Assembly: GCF_910578895.1 (NCBI RefSeq)
Contig: NZ_CAJTSC010000050.1
Coordinates: 14,847-21,848, forward strand
Direction: 5' to 3'
Origin: an uncultured Bacteroides sp.
GTDB taxonomy: Bacteria; Bacteroidota; Bacteroidia; Bacteroidales; Bacteroidaceae
DNA length: 7,002 nt
Made by a program: the position numbers and the translations under genes. Under the pieces are notes generated by a model that saw only the letters and a list, made by a program, of their open reading frames with translations, did no database searches and was not told the origin of the DNA. Below, piece after piece: positions 1 to 6,275 of this stretch. Position 1 is the stretch's first letter. The number at the start of each line of letters is the position of its first letter.

Positions 1-17
1 ACTAAAAACAAAAAGAA

Positions 18-218
18 ATGTTGAAAGAAAAAGCCGGTAAAACCGCAGGAAAGATTTGGAATGTACTGAATGAAACCGAAGGTTTAACCGCGAAACAAAT
101 CAAGAAAGCTACAAAGTTGGTAGACAAAGATTTGTTCTTAGGTCTTGGATGGTTGTTGAGAGAAGATAAAATTTCTACTCAGGAAGTTGAAGGCGAACTG
201 TTTGTGAAGCTGAATTAA
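18..218 (+). CDS. small winged helix-turn-helix protein (DUF2582-like)
   Basis: This encodes a complete 66-residue protein that resembles the short stand-alone winged-helix proteins of Bacteroidetes grouped as DUF2582. What is visible is an N-terminal helix (about residues 5-18, AGKTAGKIWNVLNE), then LTAKQIKKATKL (about 23-34) as the likely helix-turn-helix, a third helix (about 37-48, KDLFLGLGWLLRE), and a beta-wing (about 50-65, KISTQEVEGELFVKLN). There is no signal peptide or membrane segment, so it should be cytoplasmic. The fold suggests nucleic-acid binding or protein-protein contact, but no target or function can be read from the sequence. The ATG follows an A-rich leader typical of Bacteroides. 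The window begins 17 bp upstream, so the promoter is not visible. A terminator closes the gene at 279-326, which suggests it is not co-transcribed with lepA. Confidence 0.85.
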   Translation: MLKEKAGKTAGKIWNVLNETEGLTAKQIKKATKLVDKDLFLGLGWLLREDKISTQEVEGELFVKLN

Positions 219-278
219 GAAAGAGATTTCACTTGTATTATTCATCGTAGGAGTTAAAGAATTTATCACTACGTTAGG

Positions 279-326
279 AAAAAATGCGTTGGTACATCAT
301 TGATATGTTATCAACGCATTTTTTTT
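279..326 (+). terminator. rho-independent terminator after the winged-helix gene
   Basis: AAAAAATGCGTTG (279-291) pairs perfectly with CAACGCATTTTTT (312-324), and the T-run continues to 326. The 20-base loop can add a short inner stem (ACAT 294-297 with ATGT 305-308). Because A-runs flank the left arm, it might also work weakly on the - strand, but no - strand gene lies nearby. Confidence 0.88.
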
Positions 327-341
327 GTCTGTTCCTTTTTG

Positions 342-349
342 TATCTTTG
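342..349 (+). promoter_or_regulatory. candidate lepA promoter, -7 element
   Basis: TATCTTTG matches the Bacteroides -7 consensus TAnnTTTG exactly. It begins 16 bp after the T-tract of the preceding terminator and predicts a start site near 355, leaving a leader of about 17 nt before the lepA ATG at 372. No TTTG sits at the ideal 19-21 bp upstream; the nearest (324-327) is only 14 bp away and overlaps the terminator tail. The call therefore rests on the -7 box and its position. Confidence 0.55.
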
Positions 350-371
350 CGCACTGAAATTTTAGAAACAA

Positions 372-2156
372 ATGAAGAAGAATATACGCAACTTTTGTAT
401 CATCGCCCATATTGATCATGGTAAATCAACGTTGGCGGACCGTCTGCTGGAATTCACCAATACCATCCAAGTTACCGAAGGGCAGATGCTGGACGATATG
501 GATTTGGAGAAGGAGAGAGGTATAACCATCAAGAGCCATGCTATCCAGATGGAGTATGTGTACAAAGGTGAGAAGTATATTCTGAATCTGATTGACACTC
601 CGGGACACGTAGACTTTTCATACGAAGTGTCTCGTTCCATTGCCGCCTGCGAGGGGGCATTGCTTATTGTGGATGCTTCGCAAGGGGTACAGGCACAGAC
701 CATTTCCAATCTTTATATGGCTATCGAGCATGATTTGGAGATAATTCCGGTCATCAATAAATGTGATATGGCAAGCGCCATGCCCGAAGAGGTGGAGGAT
801 GAAATCGTAGAACTGCTTGGTTGCAAACGTGAAGAGATAATCCGTGCTTCCGGCAAGACGGGTATGGGCGTAGAGGAAATTCTGGCGGCAGTCGTTGAAC
901 GTATACCGCATCCCGAAGGTGATGAGGAAGCGCCTTTGCAAGCGCTGATTTTCGATTCCGTGTTCAACTCGTTCAGGGGTATCATCGCCTATTTCAAGAT
1001 TGTGAATGGCGTGATACGCAAAGGAGACAAAGTGAAGTTCTTCAATACGGGCAAGGAATACGATGCGGATGAAATCGGTGTGCTGAAAATGGATATGATG
1101 CCTCGTCAGGAGTTACGTACGGGAGATGTGGGCTATATCATTTCGGGCATCAAGACCTCCAAAGAGGTGAAGGTGGGCGATACGATTACGCACATAGCTC
1201 GCCCGTGCAAGGAAGCGATTGCCGGTTTCGAGGAAGTGAAGCCGATGGTTTTTGCGGGTGTGTATCCCATCGAAGCGGAAGATTTTGAGGATTTGCGTTC
1301 TTCGTTGGAGAAGTTGCAGTTGAATGACGCTTCGCTGACTTTCCAACCCGAGTCTTCATTGGCGTTAGGTTTCGGTTTCCGTTGCGGTTTTCTTGGGCTG
1401 CTTCACATGGAAATCGTGCAGGAACGCTTGGACCGTGAGTTCGATATGAACGTGATTACCACCGTGCCGAACGTATCTTATAATATTTACGACAAGCAAG
1501 GCCGCATGACCGAGGTACACAATCCCGGCAGCATGCCTGATCCTACATTGATAGACCGTATCGAAGAACCCTATATCCGTGCGTCGGTGATTACTGCTAC
1601 GGATTATATCGGTCCCATAATGACGCTCTGTTTAGGCAAGCGCGGCGAACTGGTGAAGCAGGAGTACATTTCCGGTAATCGTGTGGAGATATATTACGAC
1701 ATGCCGTTGGGCGAGATTGTTATTGATTTTTACGATAAACTGAAAAGTATCTCTAAGGGGTATGCCTCTTTCGATTACCATGCAAACGGTTTCCGTCCGT
1801 CCAAACTGGTGAAATTGGATATACTGCTGAACGGCGAACCGGTGGATGCGCTTTCCACCCTGACACACTTTGACAATGCGTATGAGTTGGGTCGCCGTAT
1901 GTGTGAGAAACTGAAAGATTTGATTCCGAGGCAGCAGTTTGATATCGCCATCCAGGCTGCTATCGGAGCCAAGATTATCTCTCGCGAAACAATAAAAGCT
2001 GTCCGTAAGGATGTTACGGCAAAGTGCTATGGTGGTGACGTGAGCCGTAAGCGTAAATTGCTTGAGAAGCAGAAGCGAGGTAAGAAGAGAATGAAGCAAA
2101 TCGGTAACGTGGAAGTGCCGCAGAAAGCATTCCTTGCCGTGCTTAAATTGGATTAG
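372..2156 (+). CDS. lepA: translation elongation factor 4 (LepA), ribosome-associated GTPase
   Basis: LepA/EF-4 is a translational GTPase that binds 70S ribosomes and is known for back-translocation or rescue of stalled ribosomes and a role in initiation or subunit biogenesis. At 594 residues it is close to the usual length. The GTPase motifs are intact: P-loop AHIDHGKST (12-20), switch I with RGITI (49-53), DTPGH (75-79), NKCD (129-132) and SGKTG (160-164, where many homologues have SAKTG). Beta-barrel domain II lies at about 190-280, with the EF-G-like domains III and V after it. The LepA-specific C-terminal domain carries the conserved basic signature KCYGGDVSRKRKLLEKQKRG (551-570). Domain IV of EF-G is absent, as expected for EF-4. 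The ATG is chosen because the protein starts MKKNIRNFCIIAHIDHGKST, as in other LepA proteins. It is probably monocistronic, with a terminator directly downstream. Confidence 0.98.
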   Translation: MKKNIRNFCIIAHIDHGKSTLADRLLEFTNTIQVTEGQMLDDMDLEKERGITIKSHAIQMEYVYKGEKYILNLIDTPGHVDFSYEVSRSIAACEGALLIVDASQGVQAQTISNLYMAIEHDLEIIPVINKCDMASAMPEEVEDEIVELLGCKREEIIRASGKTGMGVEEILAAVVERIPHPEGDEEAPLQALIFDSVFNSFRGIIAYFKIVNGVIRKGDKVKFFNTGKEYDADEIGVLKMDMMPRQELRTGDVGYIISGIKTSKEVKVGDTITHIARPCKEAIAGFEEVKPMVFAGVYPIEAEDFEDLRSSLEKLQLNDASLTFQPESSLALGFGFRCGFLGLLHMEIVQERLDREFDMNVITTVPNVSYNIYDKQGRMTEVHNPGSMPDPTLIDRIEEPYIRASVITATDYIGPIMTLCLGKRGELVKQEYISGNRVEIYYDMPLGEIVIDFYDKLKSISKGYASFDYHANGFRPSKLVKLDILLNGEPVDALSTLTHFDNAYELGRRMCEKLKDLIPRQQFDIAIQAAIGAKIISRETIKAVRKDVTAKCYGGDVSRKRKLLEKQKRGKKRMKQIGNVEVPQKAFLAVLKLD

Positions 2157-2180
2157 CGGTTAATTGCCGGACAATTGATA

Positions 2181-2188
2181 TATTTTTG
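2181..2188 (+). promoter_or_regulatory. possible nhaA promoter, -7 element (weak)
   Basis: TATTTTTG fits TAnnTTTG and lies 3 bp before the lepA terminator stem. A start site about 7 bp downstream would fall inside that hairpin and leave a leader of about 65 nt for nhaA. No TTTG is seen at the -33 position, and the region is AT-rich, so a chance match is possible. Confidence 0.3.
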
Positions 2189-2190
2189 TG

Positions 2191-2224
2191 GGGGAAGTTT
2201 TTTTCGTGGAACTTCCCCTTTTTT
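2191..2224 (+). terminator. rho-independent terminator after lepA
   Basis: GGGGAAGTT (2191-2199) pairs with AACTTCCCC (2210-2218) around a 10-base loop, followed by six T (2219-2224). It begins 34 bp after the lepA stop codon. Confidence 0.9.
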
Positions 2225-2260
2225 CTTTCTTAGATAGGTGAAACCTTAAATTAAATACTT

Positions 2261-3574
2261 ATGACGACTTTACGTACCCTGAAAAAAAATGTGTCGCCGA
2301 ACATTGTGGCGAGTATCTTCCTGTTCCTGACTGCCATTCTGGCTGCTGTCGTGGCAAATTCTTCCTTGTCGCCTATATATCAGGATTTTCTGCTTCAGGA
2401 ACTTCATTTGCGTATCGGAAATTTCAACCTGTTTTCGCATGGCGGGCATCCGTTGAAGATGATAGAGTTTATAAACGACTGCCTGATGACCGTCTTTTTT
2501 CTGGCGGTGGGATTGGAGATAAAGCGCGAGTTGTTGGTGGGCGAATTGTCTTCCGTGCGGAAAGCGGCTCTTCCTTTTATTGCGGCGTGTGGAGGTATGG
2601 TGCTGCCGGTTGTCATCTATTCGTTGTTGGTGGTTTCCGGTACTCCCGAAACTCGCGGAACAGCGATTCCTATGGCTACCGATATCGCTTTTTCTTTAGG
2701 GGTGCTCAGCCTGCTGGGCAAGCGTGTTCCGCTCAGCCTGAAGATATTCCTGACGGCTTTCGCCGTGGTAGACGATATCGGCGGGATATTGGTTATCGCA
2801 TTGTTTTATAGCGCCGATGTGGCATACGGTTACCTGATAGTAGCCGCCGCCTTGTATGTGTTTCTTTACTATATGGGTAAGTATGGTGTATCCCAGAAGA
2901 TATTCTTCCTGCTTTTCGGCGTTATTATTTGGTATCTGTTTCTCCAATCGGGCATACACAGTACTATTTCAGGAGTGATACTGGCATTTGTGATACCGGC
3001 GCGCCCCCGTTTGGATGCCGGCAAATACATTGAGCGCATTCGTGACATCGTAGGGGAGTTTCCGGTTTCCAAGTCGGATAACATCGTACTGACCAATGAG
3101 CAGATTGCTACGTTGAAGCAGGTGGAACGGGCATCCGATCACGTTATCAGTCCGTTGCAGTCTTTGGAAGACAATCTTCACGGAGTTGTAAGTTTTGTGA
3201 TTTTGCCATTGTTCGCTTTTGCCAATGCCGGTGTGGTGTTCAGCGGCAGTGGTGATATCGTAGGGGAGGTGAGTATAGCGGTAGCTGCCGGTCTGCTTTT
3301 GGGTAAATTCCTCGGGATATTCCTCTTTACGTGGTTGGCGATAAGGAGCGGTTTGGTGTCGATGCCTGCAGGGATGAACTGGAAGAACATAGCAGGTGTC
3401 TCTTTGTTGGGTGGTATTGGTTTCACTGTCTCTTTGTTTATTGCCAACCTTTCGTTTGCGGGCGAATATCCGGAACTGTTGAACCAGGCTAAGTTCGGAG
3501 TACTTTTGGGAACGATACTTGCCGGATTATTGGGATATGTGGTGCTGAATCGGGTGTTGCCGAAAGGGCGATAA
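2261..3574 (+). CDS. nhaA: Na+/H+ antiporter NhaA
   Basis: NhaA is an inner-membrane electrogenic antiporter (2 H+ in per Na+ out) used in sodium and alkaline-pH homeostasis. The 437 residues contain about twelve hydrophobic segments and all main functional residues by motif alignment with E. coli NhaA. MATDIAFSLGVL carries D141 (E. coli D133), AFAVVDDIGG carries the ion-binding pair D171-D172 (D163-D164), GLEIKREL carries E86 and E90 (E78, E82 of the pH-sensing region), and LLLGKFLG carries K349 (K300). SFVILPLFAFANAGV (311-325) and GGIGFTVSLFIA (384-395) are family signatures. It is about 49 residues longer than the E. coli protein, mostly because of an extended hydrophilic stretch at about 245-310 between predicted segments VIII and IX. 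It lies alone between the lepA terminator and a convergent terminator. The ATG at 2261 is the first in frame and gives a normal cytoplasmic N-terminus. Confidence 0.97.
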   Translation: MTTLRTLKKNVSPNIVASIFLFLTAILAAVVANSSLSPIYQDFLLQELHLRIGNFNLFSHGGHPLKMIEFINDCLMTVFFLAVGLEIKRELLVGELSSVRKAALPFIAACGGMVLPVVIYSLLVVSGTPETRGTAIPMATDIAFSLGVLSLLGKRVPLSLKIFLTAFAVVDDIGGILVIALFYSADVAYGYLIVAAALYVFLYYMGKYGVSQKIFFLLFGVIIWYLFLQSGIHSTISGVILAFVIPARPRLDAGKYIERIRDIVGEFPVSKSDNIVLTNEQIATLKQVERASDHVISPLQSLEDNLHGVVSFVILPLFAFANAGVVFSGSGDIVGEVSIAVAAGLLLGKFLGIFLFTWLAIRSGLVSMPAGMNWKNIAGVSLLGGIGFTVSLFIANLSFAGEYPELLNQAKFGVLLGTILAGLLGYVVLNRVLPKGR

Positions 3575-3604
3575 ATTTGTTTAAGGATATTGCTAAGATA
3601 AAAT

Positions 3605-3646
3605 AAAAAAAGGCAACTTATTCATTGCGAGTTAGTTGCCTTTTTT
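3605..3646. terminator. bidirectional terminator shared by nhaA and rmuC
   Basis: GGCAACT (3612-3618) pairs with AGTTGCC (3634-3640) and is flanked by seven A on the left (3605-3611) and six T on the right (3641-3646). Read on + it ends nhaA, whose stop codon is about 30 bp upstream. Read on - it ends rmuC, giving the same stem followed by seven U. The convergent gene arrangement supports dual use. Confidence 0.88.
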
Positions 3647-3673
3647 ATTACATAACATTCCTTTTTTACTTTA

Positions 3674-3708
3674 GAATCGGGAAACTTTGGGACTTTCCCT
3701 TCTGATTC
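3674..3708. other. bulged hairpin in the nhaA/rmuC convergent spacer
   Basis: GAATC (3674-3678) and GGGAAA (3679-3684) pair with TTTCCC (3694-3699) and GATTC (3704-3708), with TTCT (3700-3703) bulged. T-rich but interrupted sequence follows on the + strand, so it could be a back-up terminator for nhaA. On - it would lie in the rmuC 3' UTR ahead of the main terminator. Its role is uncertain. Confidence 0.35.
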
Positions 3709-3736
3709 CTTTTCATTTTTCCGATTTCTAAATCTT

Positions 3737-5179
3737 CTATTCGTCCTCCGGTTCTTCCTCTTTTTCCTCCCCTTTAGGCAGCAGCCTTGCCGAGATACGT
3801 TTCTTCGGAGTAAGGCTCATGTCTTTCAGCATTTCCGCTTGGCGGACTACGCAACCGTTGCCTTCGGATAGTTGGTTGAGTGCTTTGTCATAGTCTTTTT
3901 GCAAAGCTGTCATGCGGTCGCCGAGGGTGAGGAAAGTGTCGGTGAACCCCACTATCTTCTCGTACAAAGCCGTGCCGCGCTTGATGATGGCCTGTACGTT
4001 TTTCACTTGGTTCTCCCGTTTCCACAGATCGAGTGAGAGACGCAGGGCGCTGATGAGGTTGGTGGGGTTCATCAGTACCACTTTTTTGTTATAGGCATAT
4101 TCCCATAGGTTGGCATCGCTCTGTATGGCAAGCAAGTAAGCACCTTCTGTGGGAATGAACATCATTACGAAGTCCGGTGATTTGATGTTGTAGTGCGAAT
4201 AGTCTTTTCGGCTGAGTTCGTCAATGTGGTTACGGACGGATTGCAGATGCGCTTTGAGCCAACGCGCCTGTTCCTCCCGTTCTTCGGCAGCCGTATAAGC
4301 GGCATAGGCGGTGAGGGAGACTTTGGAGTCTATTATCATTTCGCGTTCATCGGGATATTTGATAAGGATATCGGGTTGCATCTTTTGGCCGCTCTCTTCG
4401 CTGACAATCACTTCGCCACGTTCGTCTTTCAGAAATTCCTGACGGAAATAGTGTTCGCCTTCAATCAGCCCCGATGCCTGCAACAGGCGCTCCAGAATCA
4501 TTTCACCCCAATTGCCCTGCATCTTCGAATCGCCTTTCAGGGCACGTGTCAGGTTGTTGGCATCTTCGCTAAGGCGGTTGTTCAGTTCCACTAATTCTTT
4601 GATGCGTTCTCCTAAGGAGAAACGTTCTTTGGCTTCGGTGCTGTACACTTGCTCCACTTTTTCCTTAAACTCTTTTATTTTCTCGTCCAACGGGCGAAGA
4701 AGGTGGTTCAGATGTTCGGCATTCAGTTTGGTAAAATCTTCCGTCTTGCTTTGGAAGATGCGGTTCGATAGGTTTTCGAACTCTATATTCATACGTTTGT
4801 GCAGGGCTTCCGCTTCTTCTTTCTGCCGTGCAAGACGTTGTTCCCATTGCTGTTGCTGTTCGGCGATGCGTTCGCTGAAGGAACGTTCCTGCCCGGCAAG
4901 ACGCTCGTTAAAGCTATGCGCCTGCTCGGTTATGCGTTCGGCAAACAGGCGTTCTTGCGCGTTAAGGCGTTCCGATGCTTGACGGGCGGCTTCTTGCAGC
5001 CGTTCTTCGGCAATGGAACGTTCGCGGGCGATGCGCTCTTCGGCGGTGTGTTGCAACAGCGCTTCACGCCCTTCAGCGGCTTCTACTTGTGTTTTCAGGG
5101 CAGCGGCTTTTCTGCCGGCTATCAGATAGCCGATGATGGCTCCTGCGATAATTCCAATGAGTAATGAGACGATATTCAT
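3737..5179 (-). CDS. rmuC: RmuC family protein (membrane-anchored coiled coil with RmuC domain)
   Basis: E. coli rmuC was identified as a gene limiting recombination or inversion at short inverted repeats. The family domain (DUF195) is assigned to the PD-(D/E)XK nuclease superfamily, but its biochemistry is poorly defined. This 480-residue protein starts with one membrane segment (about 3-21, IVSLLIGIIAGAIIGYLIA) followed by basic residues, which predicts a cytoplasmic body. A long charged coiled coil spans about 25-130 and includes seven 11-residue repeats (48-124). The RmuC domain covers about 135-445 and contains GDSKMQGNWGEMILERLL (216-233), QPDILIKYP (268-276), MIIDSKVSL (281-289), and FVMMFIPTEGAYLLAI (337-352). 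PD at 269-270 and DSK at 284-286 fit a PD-Xn-DXK active site. The C-terminal tail is acidic (471-480). The ATG lies 10 bp after the map stop codon, so the two genes are probably one operon. Confidence 0.95.
   Translation of the reverse strand: MNIVSLLIGIIAGAIIGYLIAGRKAAALKTQVEAAEGREALLQHTAEERIARERSIAEERLQEAARQASERLNAQERLFAERITEQAHSFNERLAGQERSFSERIAEQQQQWEQRLARQKEEAEALHKRMNIEFENLSNRIFQSKTEDFTKLNAEHLNHLLRPLDEKIKEFKEKVEQVYSTEAKERFSLGERIKELVELNNRLSEDANNLTRALKGDSKMQGNWGEMILERLLQASGLIEGEHYFRQEFLKDERGEVIVSEESGQKMQPDILIKYPDEREMIIDSKVSLTAYAAYTAAEEREEQARWLKAHLQSVRNHIDELSRKDYSHYNIKSPDFVMMFIPTEGAYLLAIQSDANLWEYAYNKKVVLMNPTNLISALRLSLDLWKRENQVKNVQAIIKRGTALYEKIVGFTDTFLTLGDRMTALQKDYDKALNQLSEGNGCVVRQAEMLKDMSLTPKKRISARLLPKGEEKEEEPEDE
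4808..5038 (-). repeat. seven degenerate 33-bp tandem repeats encoding a hendecad coiled coil in RmuC
   Basis: Residues 48-124 of RmuC split without gaps into seven 11-residue units: ERIARERSIAE, ERLQEAARQAS, ERLNAQERLFA, ERITEQAHSFN, ERLAGQERSFS, ERIAEQQQQWE and QRLARQKEEAE. Six begin E-R-(I/L) and the seventh begins Q-R-L. The fifth residue from the end and its neighbours vary. At the DNA level this is an array of 33-bp units that has diverged. An 11-residue period is characteristic of near-straight or slightly right-handed coiled coils. Confidence 0.85.
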
Positions 5180-5189
5180 GATTATGTTT

Positions 5190-6044
5190 TTATTGTGTCA
5201 GTATCTCGTTTCCATCTTCGGTAATCAAAATCATACTCTCCCATTGGGCGGATGGCAGACCGTCGTCCGTACATACCGTCCAGCCATCGGCTTCGTCTAT
5301 GAAAACTTCGTAGCTGCCCATATTTATCATCGGTTCGATGGTGAACGTCATGCCCGGCACTATCAGCATGCCCGTGCCACGTTTGCCGAAGTGCTCTACG
5401 TCCGGTTCCTCATGAAACTTGACACCTACACCATGTCCGCAAAGGTCGCGTACTACGCTATAACCGTTCTTTTCGGCATGTTCCTGAATGGCGGCACCTA
5501 CATCGCCCAATCGTGCCCAGGGTTGCGCAGCCTGTATGCCGATGTCGCGGCACTCTTTGGTTACCTGTACCAGACGTTGCATTTCGGGACTGACTTCTCC
5601 AATCATGAACATACGCGACGCATCGGAGAAGTATCCTTTATATATGGTAGACACATCTACATTTACGATATCTCCGCTGCGCAGGAACTCTTTCGTACTG
5701 GGTATGCCATGACATACCACATCATTAATGCTGACACATACGCTTTTTGGGAACCCTTCGTACTGGAAAGGGGCGGGGATAGCATCGTGATCTGTCGTAA
5801 AACAATATACCATGTGGTCTATCTCTGCCGTAGACATTCCTTCACGGATATTCTCCGAGATATAGTCAAGCAGGGCAGTGTTTATCTTGGCGCTTTCGCG
5901 TATGCCTGCCAGTTGCTCTTCCGTACGCAGCAAATGGCGCATCGGCAGTTTGTATCCCTCTCTTTTATAATGTTGAATTTTGGCTTCTATTTCATCGGAA
6001 TAGTTTTTAGGAGTAAACCGGGCTCCTTTTACGGACTTTTTCAT
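5190..6044 (-). CDS. map: type I methionine aminopeptidase with N-terminal extension
   Basis: Methionine aminopeptidase removes the initiator methionine from nascent proteins. All five metal ligands are visible by alignment with E. coli Map: D130 and D141 in VNVDVSTIYKGYFSDASRMF, H204 in LCGHGVGVKFHEEP, E237 in FTIEPM, and E269 in SAQWES. H112 in VVCHGIP and H211 in KFHEEP match the substrate-contacting histidines. The 284-residue protein carries about 40 extra residues before the catalytic domain (MKKSVKGARFTPKNYSDEIE and on to about 40), which are basic and lack the CPCGSGKKYKKCH-type SEC-C zinc motif seen in some extended forms. After the last ligand it has E-S-M where E-H-T is usual. The ATG at 6044 fits a promoter 26 bp upstream. 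rmuC follows after 10 bp. The extension and the location away from ribosomal-protein genes suggest a second, accessory Map. Confidence 0.95.
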   Translation of the reverse strand: MKKSVKGARFTPKNYSDEIEAKIQHYKREGYKLPMRHLLRTEEQLAGIRESAKINTALLDYISENIREGMSTAEIDHMVYCFTTDHDAIPAPFQYEGFPKSVCVSINDVVCHGIPSTKEFLRSGDIVNVDVSTIYKGYFSDASRMFMIGEVSPEMQRLVQVTKECRDIGIQAAQPWARLGDVGAAIQEHAEKNGYSVVRDLCGHGVGVKFHEEPDVEHFGKRGTGMLIVPGMTFTIEPMINMGSYEVFIDEADGWTVCTDDGLPSAQWESMILITEDGNEILTQ

Positions 6045-6069
6045 GATTGTATATTTTATAAACGATATG

Positions 6070-6077
6070 CAAAAATA
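6070..6077 (-). promoter_or_regulatory. candidate map-rmuC promoter, -7 element
   Basis: Read on the - strand this is TATTTTTG, an exact TAnnTTTG match, ending 25 bp before the map ATG. It predicts a leader of about 18 nt, similar to that predicted for lepA. I see no TTTG at the -33 position, so the call depends on the -7 box and spacing. The MITE-like element begins about 40 bp upstream. Confidence 0.5.
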
Positions 6078-6116
6078 GCAATAATTTAAGAGGGAGTATT
6101 TATAATGTTTGAATAA

Positions 6117-6227
6117 TTAGAGCCTGTTTAAATTTTCTTCAAAAAGTTTTTCTTCAGCTTCTTCCCAAATCTCTTTCCGGTCTGTTCTCCTCTTTTCATT
6201 CGTCACACAGCCCGCTATGCTCCTCAT
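6117..6227 (-). other. short open frame inside the MITE-like element (36 codons, unlikely to be a gene)
   Basis: On the - strand, ATG at 6227 opens a 36-residue frame that starts MRSIAGCVTNEKRRTDRKEI and ends EENLNRL. Its TAA stop is formed by the flanking TTA target (6117-6119). The same frame is open upstream through the right terminal repeat, from an in-frame TAG at about 6299-6301, so it crosses the whole element. A second - strand frame (6128-6199) encodes a very basic 23-residue peptide that starts MKRGEQTGKRFGKK. No ribosome-binding site or promoter is evident for either, and I do not call them genes. Confidence 0.2.
6119..6136 (+). repeat. left terminal inverted repeat of the MITE-like element
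   Basis: AGAGCCTGTTTAAATTTT is the reverse complement of 6276-6292 apart from one additional A. Just inside it the nonamer TTTTCTTCA occurs twice (6133-6141 and 6148-6156). Confidence 0.8.
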
Positions 6228-6275
6228 AAAAACAGAAAAACATCCTCGCAAAGGACGCTCAAAATGATGCTGAAC

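Noticed and set aside
246..273. CGTAG/CTACG 5-bp inverted repeat in the spacer after the winged-helix gene
   Set aside because: It is too short, with a long loop, and is easily expected by chance. The terminator at 279-326 explains the spacer better.
1632..2099. 155-codon - strand frame inside lepA
   Set aside because: It is antisense to the conserved C-terminal half of LepA, has no recognisable motif and no start signals.
4193..4982. Two + strand frames (4193-4594 and 4512-4982) antisense to rmuC
   Set aside because: They are overlapping shadows of rmuC. Their cysteine- and serine-rich composition reflects reverse reading of the E/R/Q-rich coiled coil.
4808..5038. 33-bp periodicity considered as a CRISPR-like or non-coding repeat array
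   Set aside because: The units are contiguous, in frame and protein-coding, with no unique spacers. The periodicity is explained by the hendecad coiled coil of RmuC.
5133..6089. 318-codon + strand open frame covering the whole map gene in antisense
   Set aside because: It is longer than map itself, but the encoded protein shows no recognisable domain. map on the opposite strand has all catalytic residues, so this is a shadow frame produced by codon bias.
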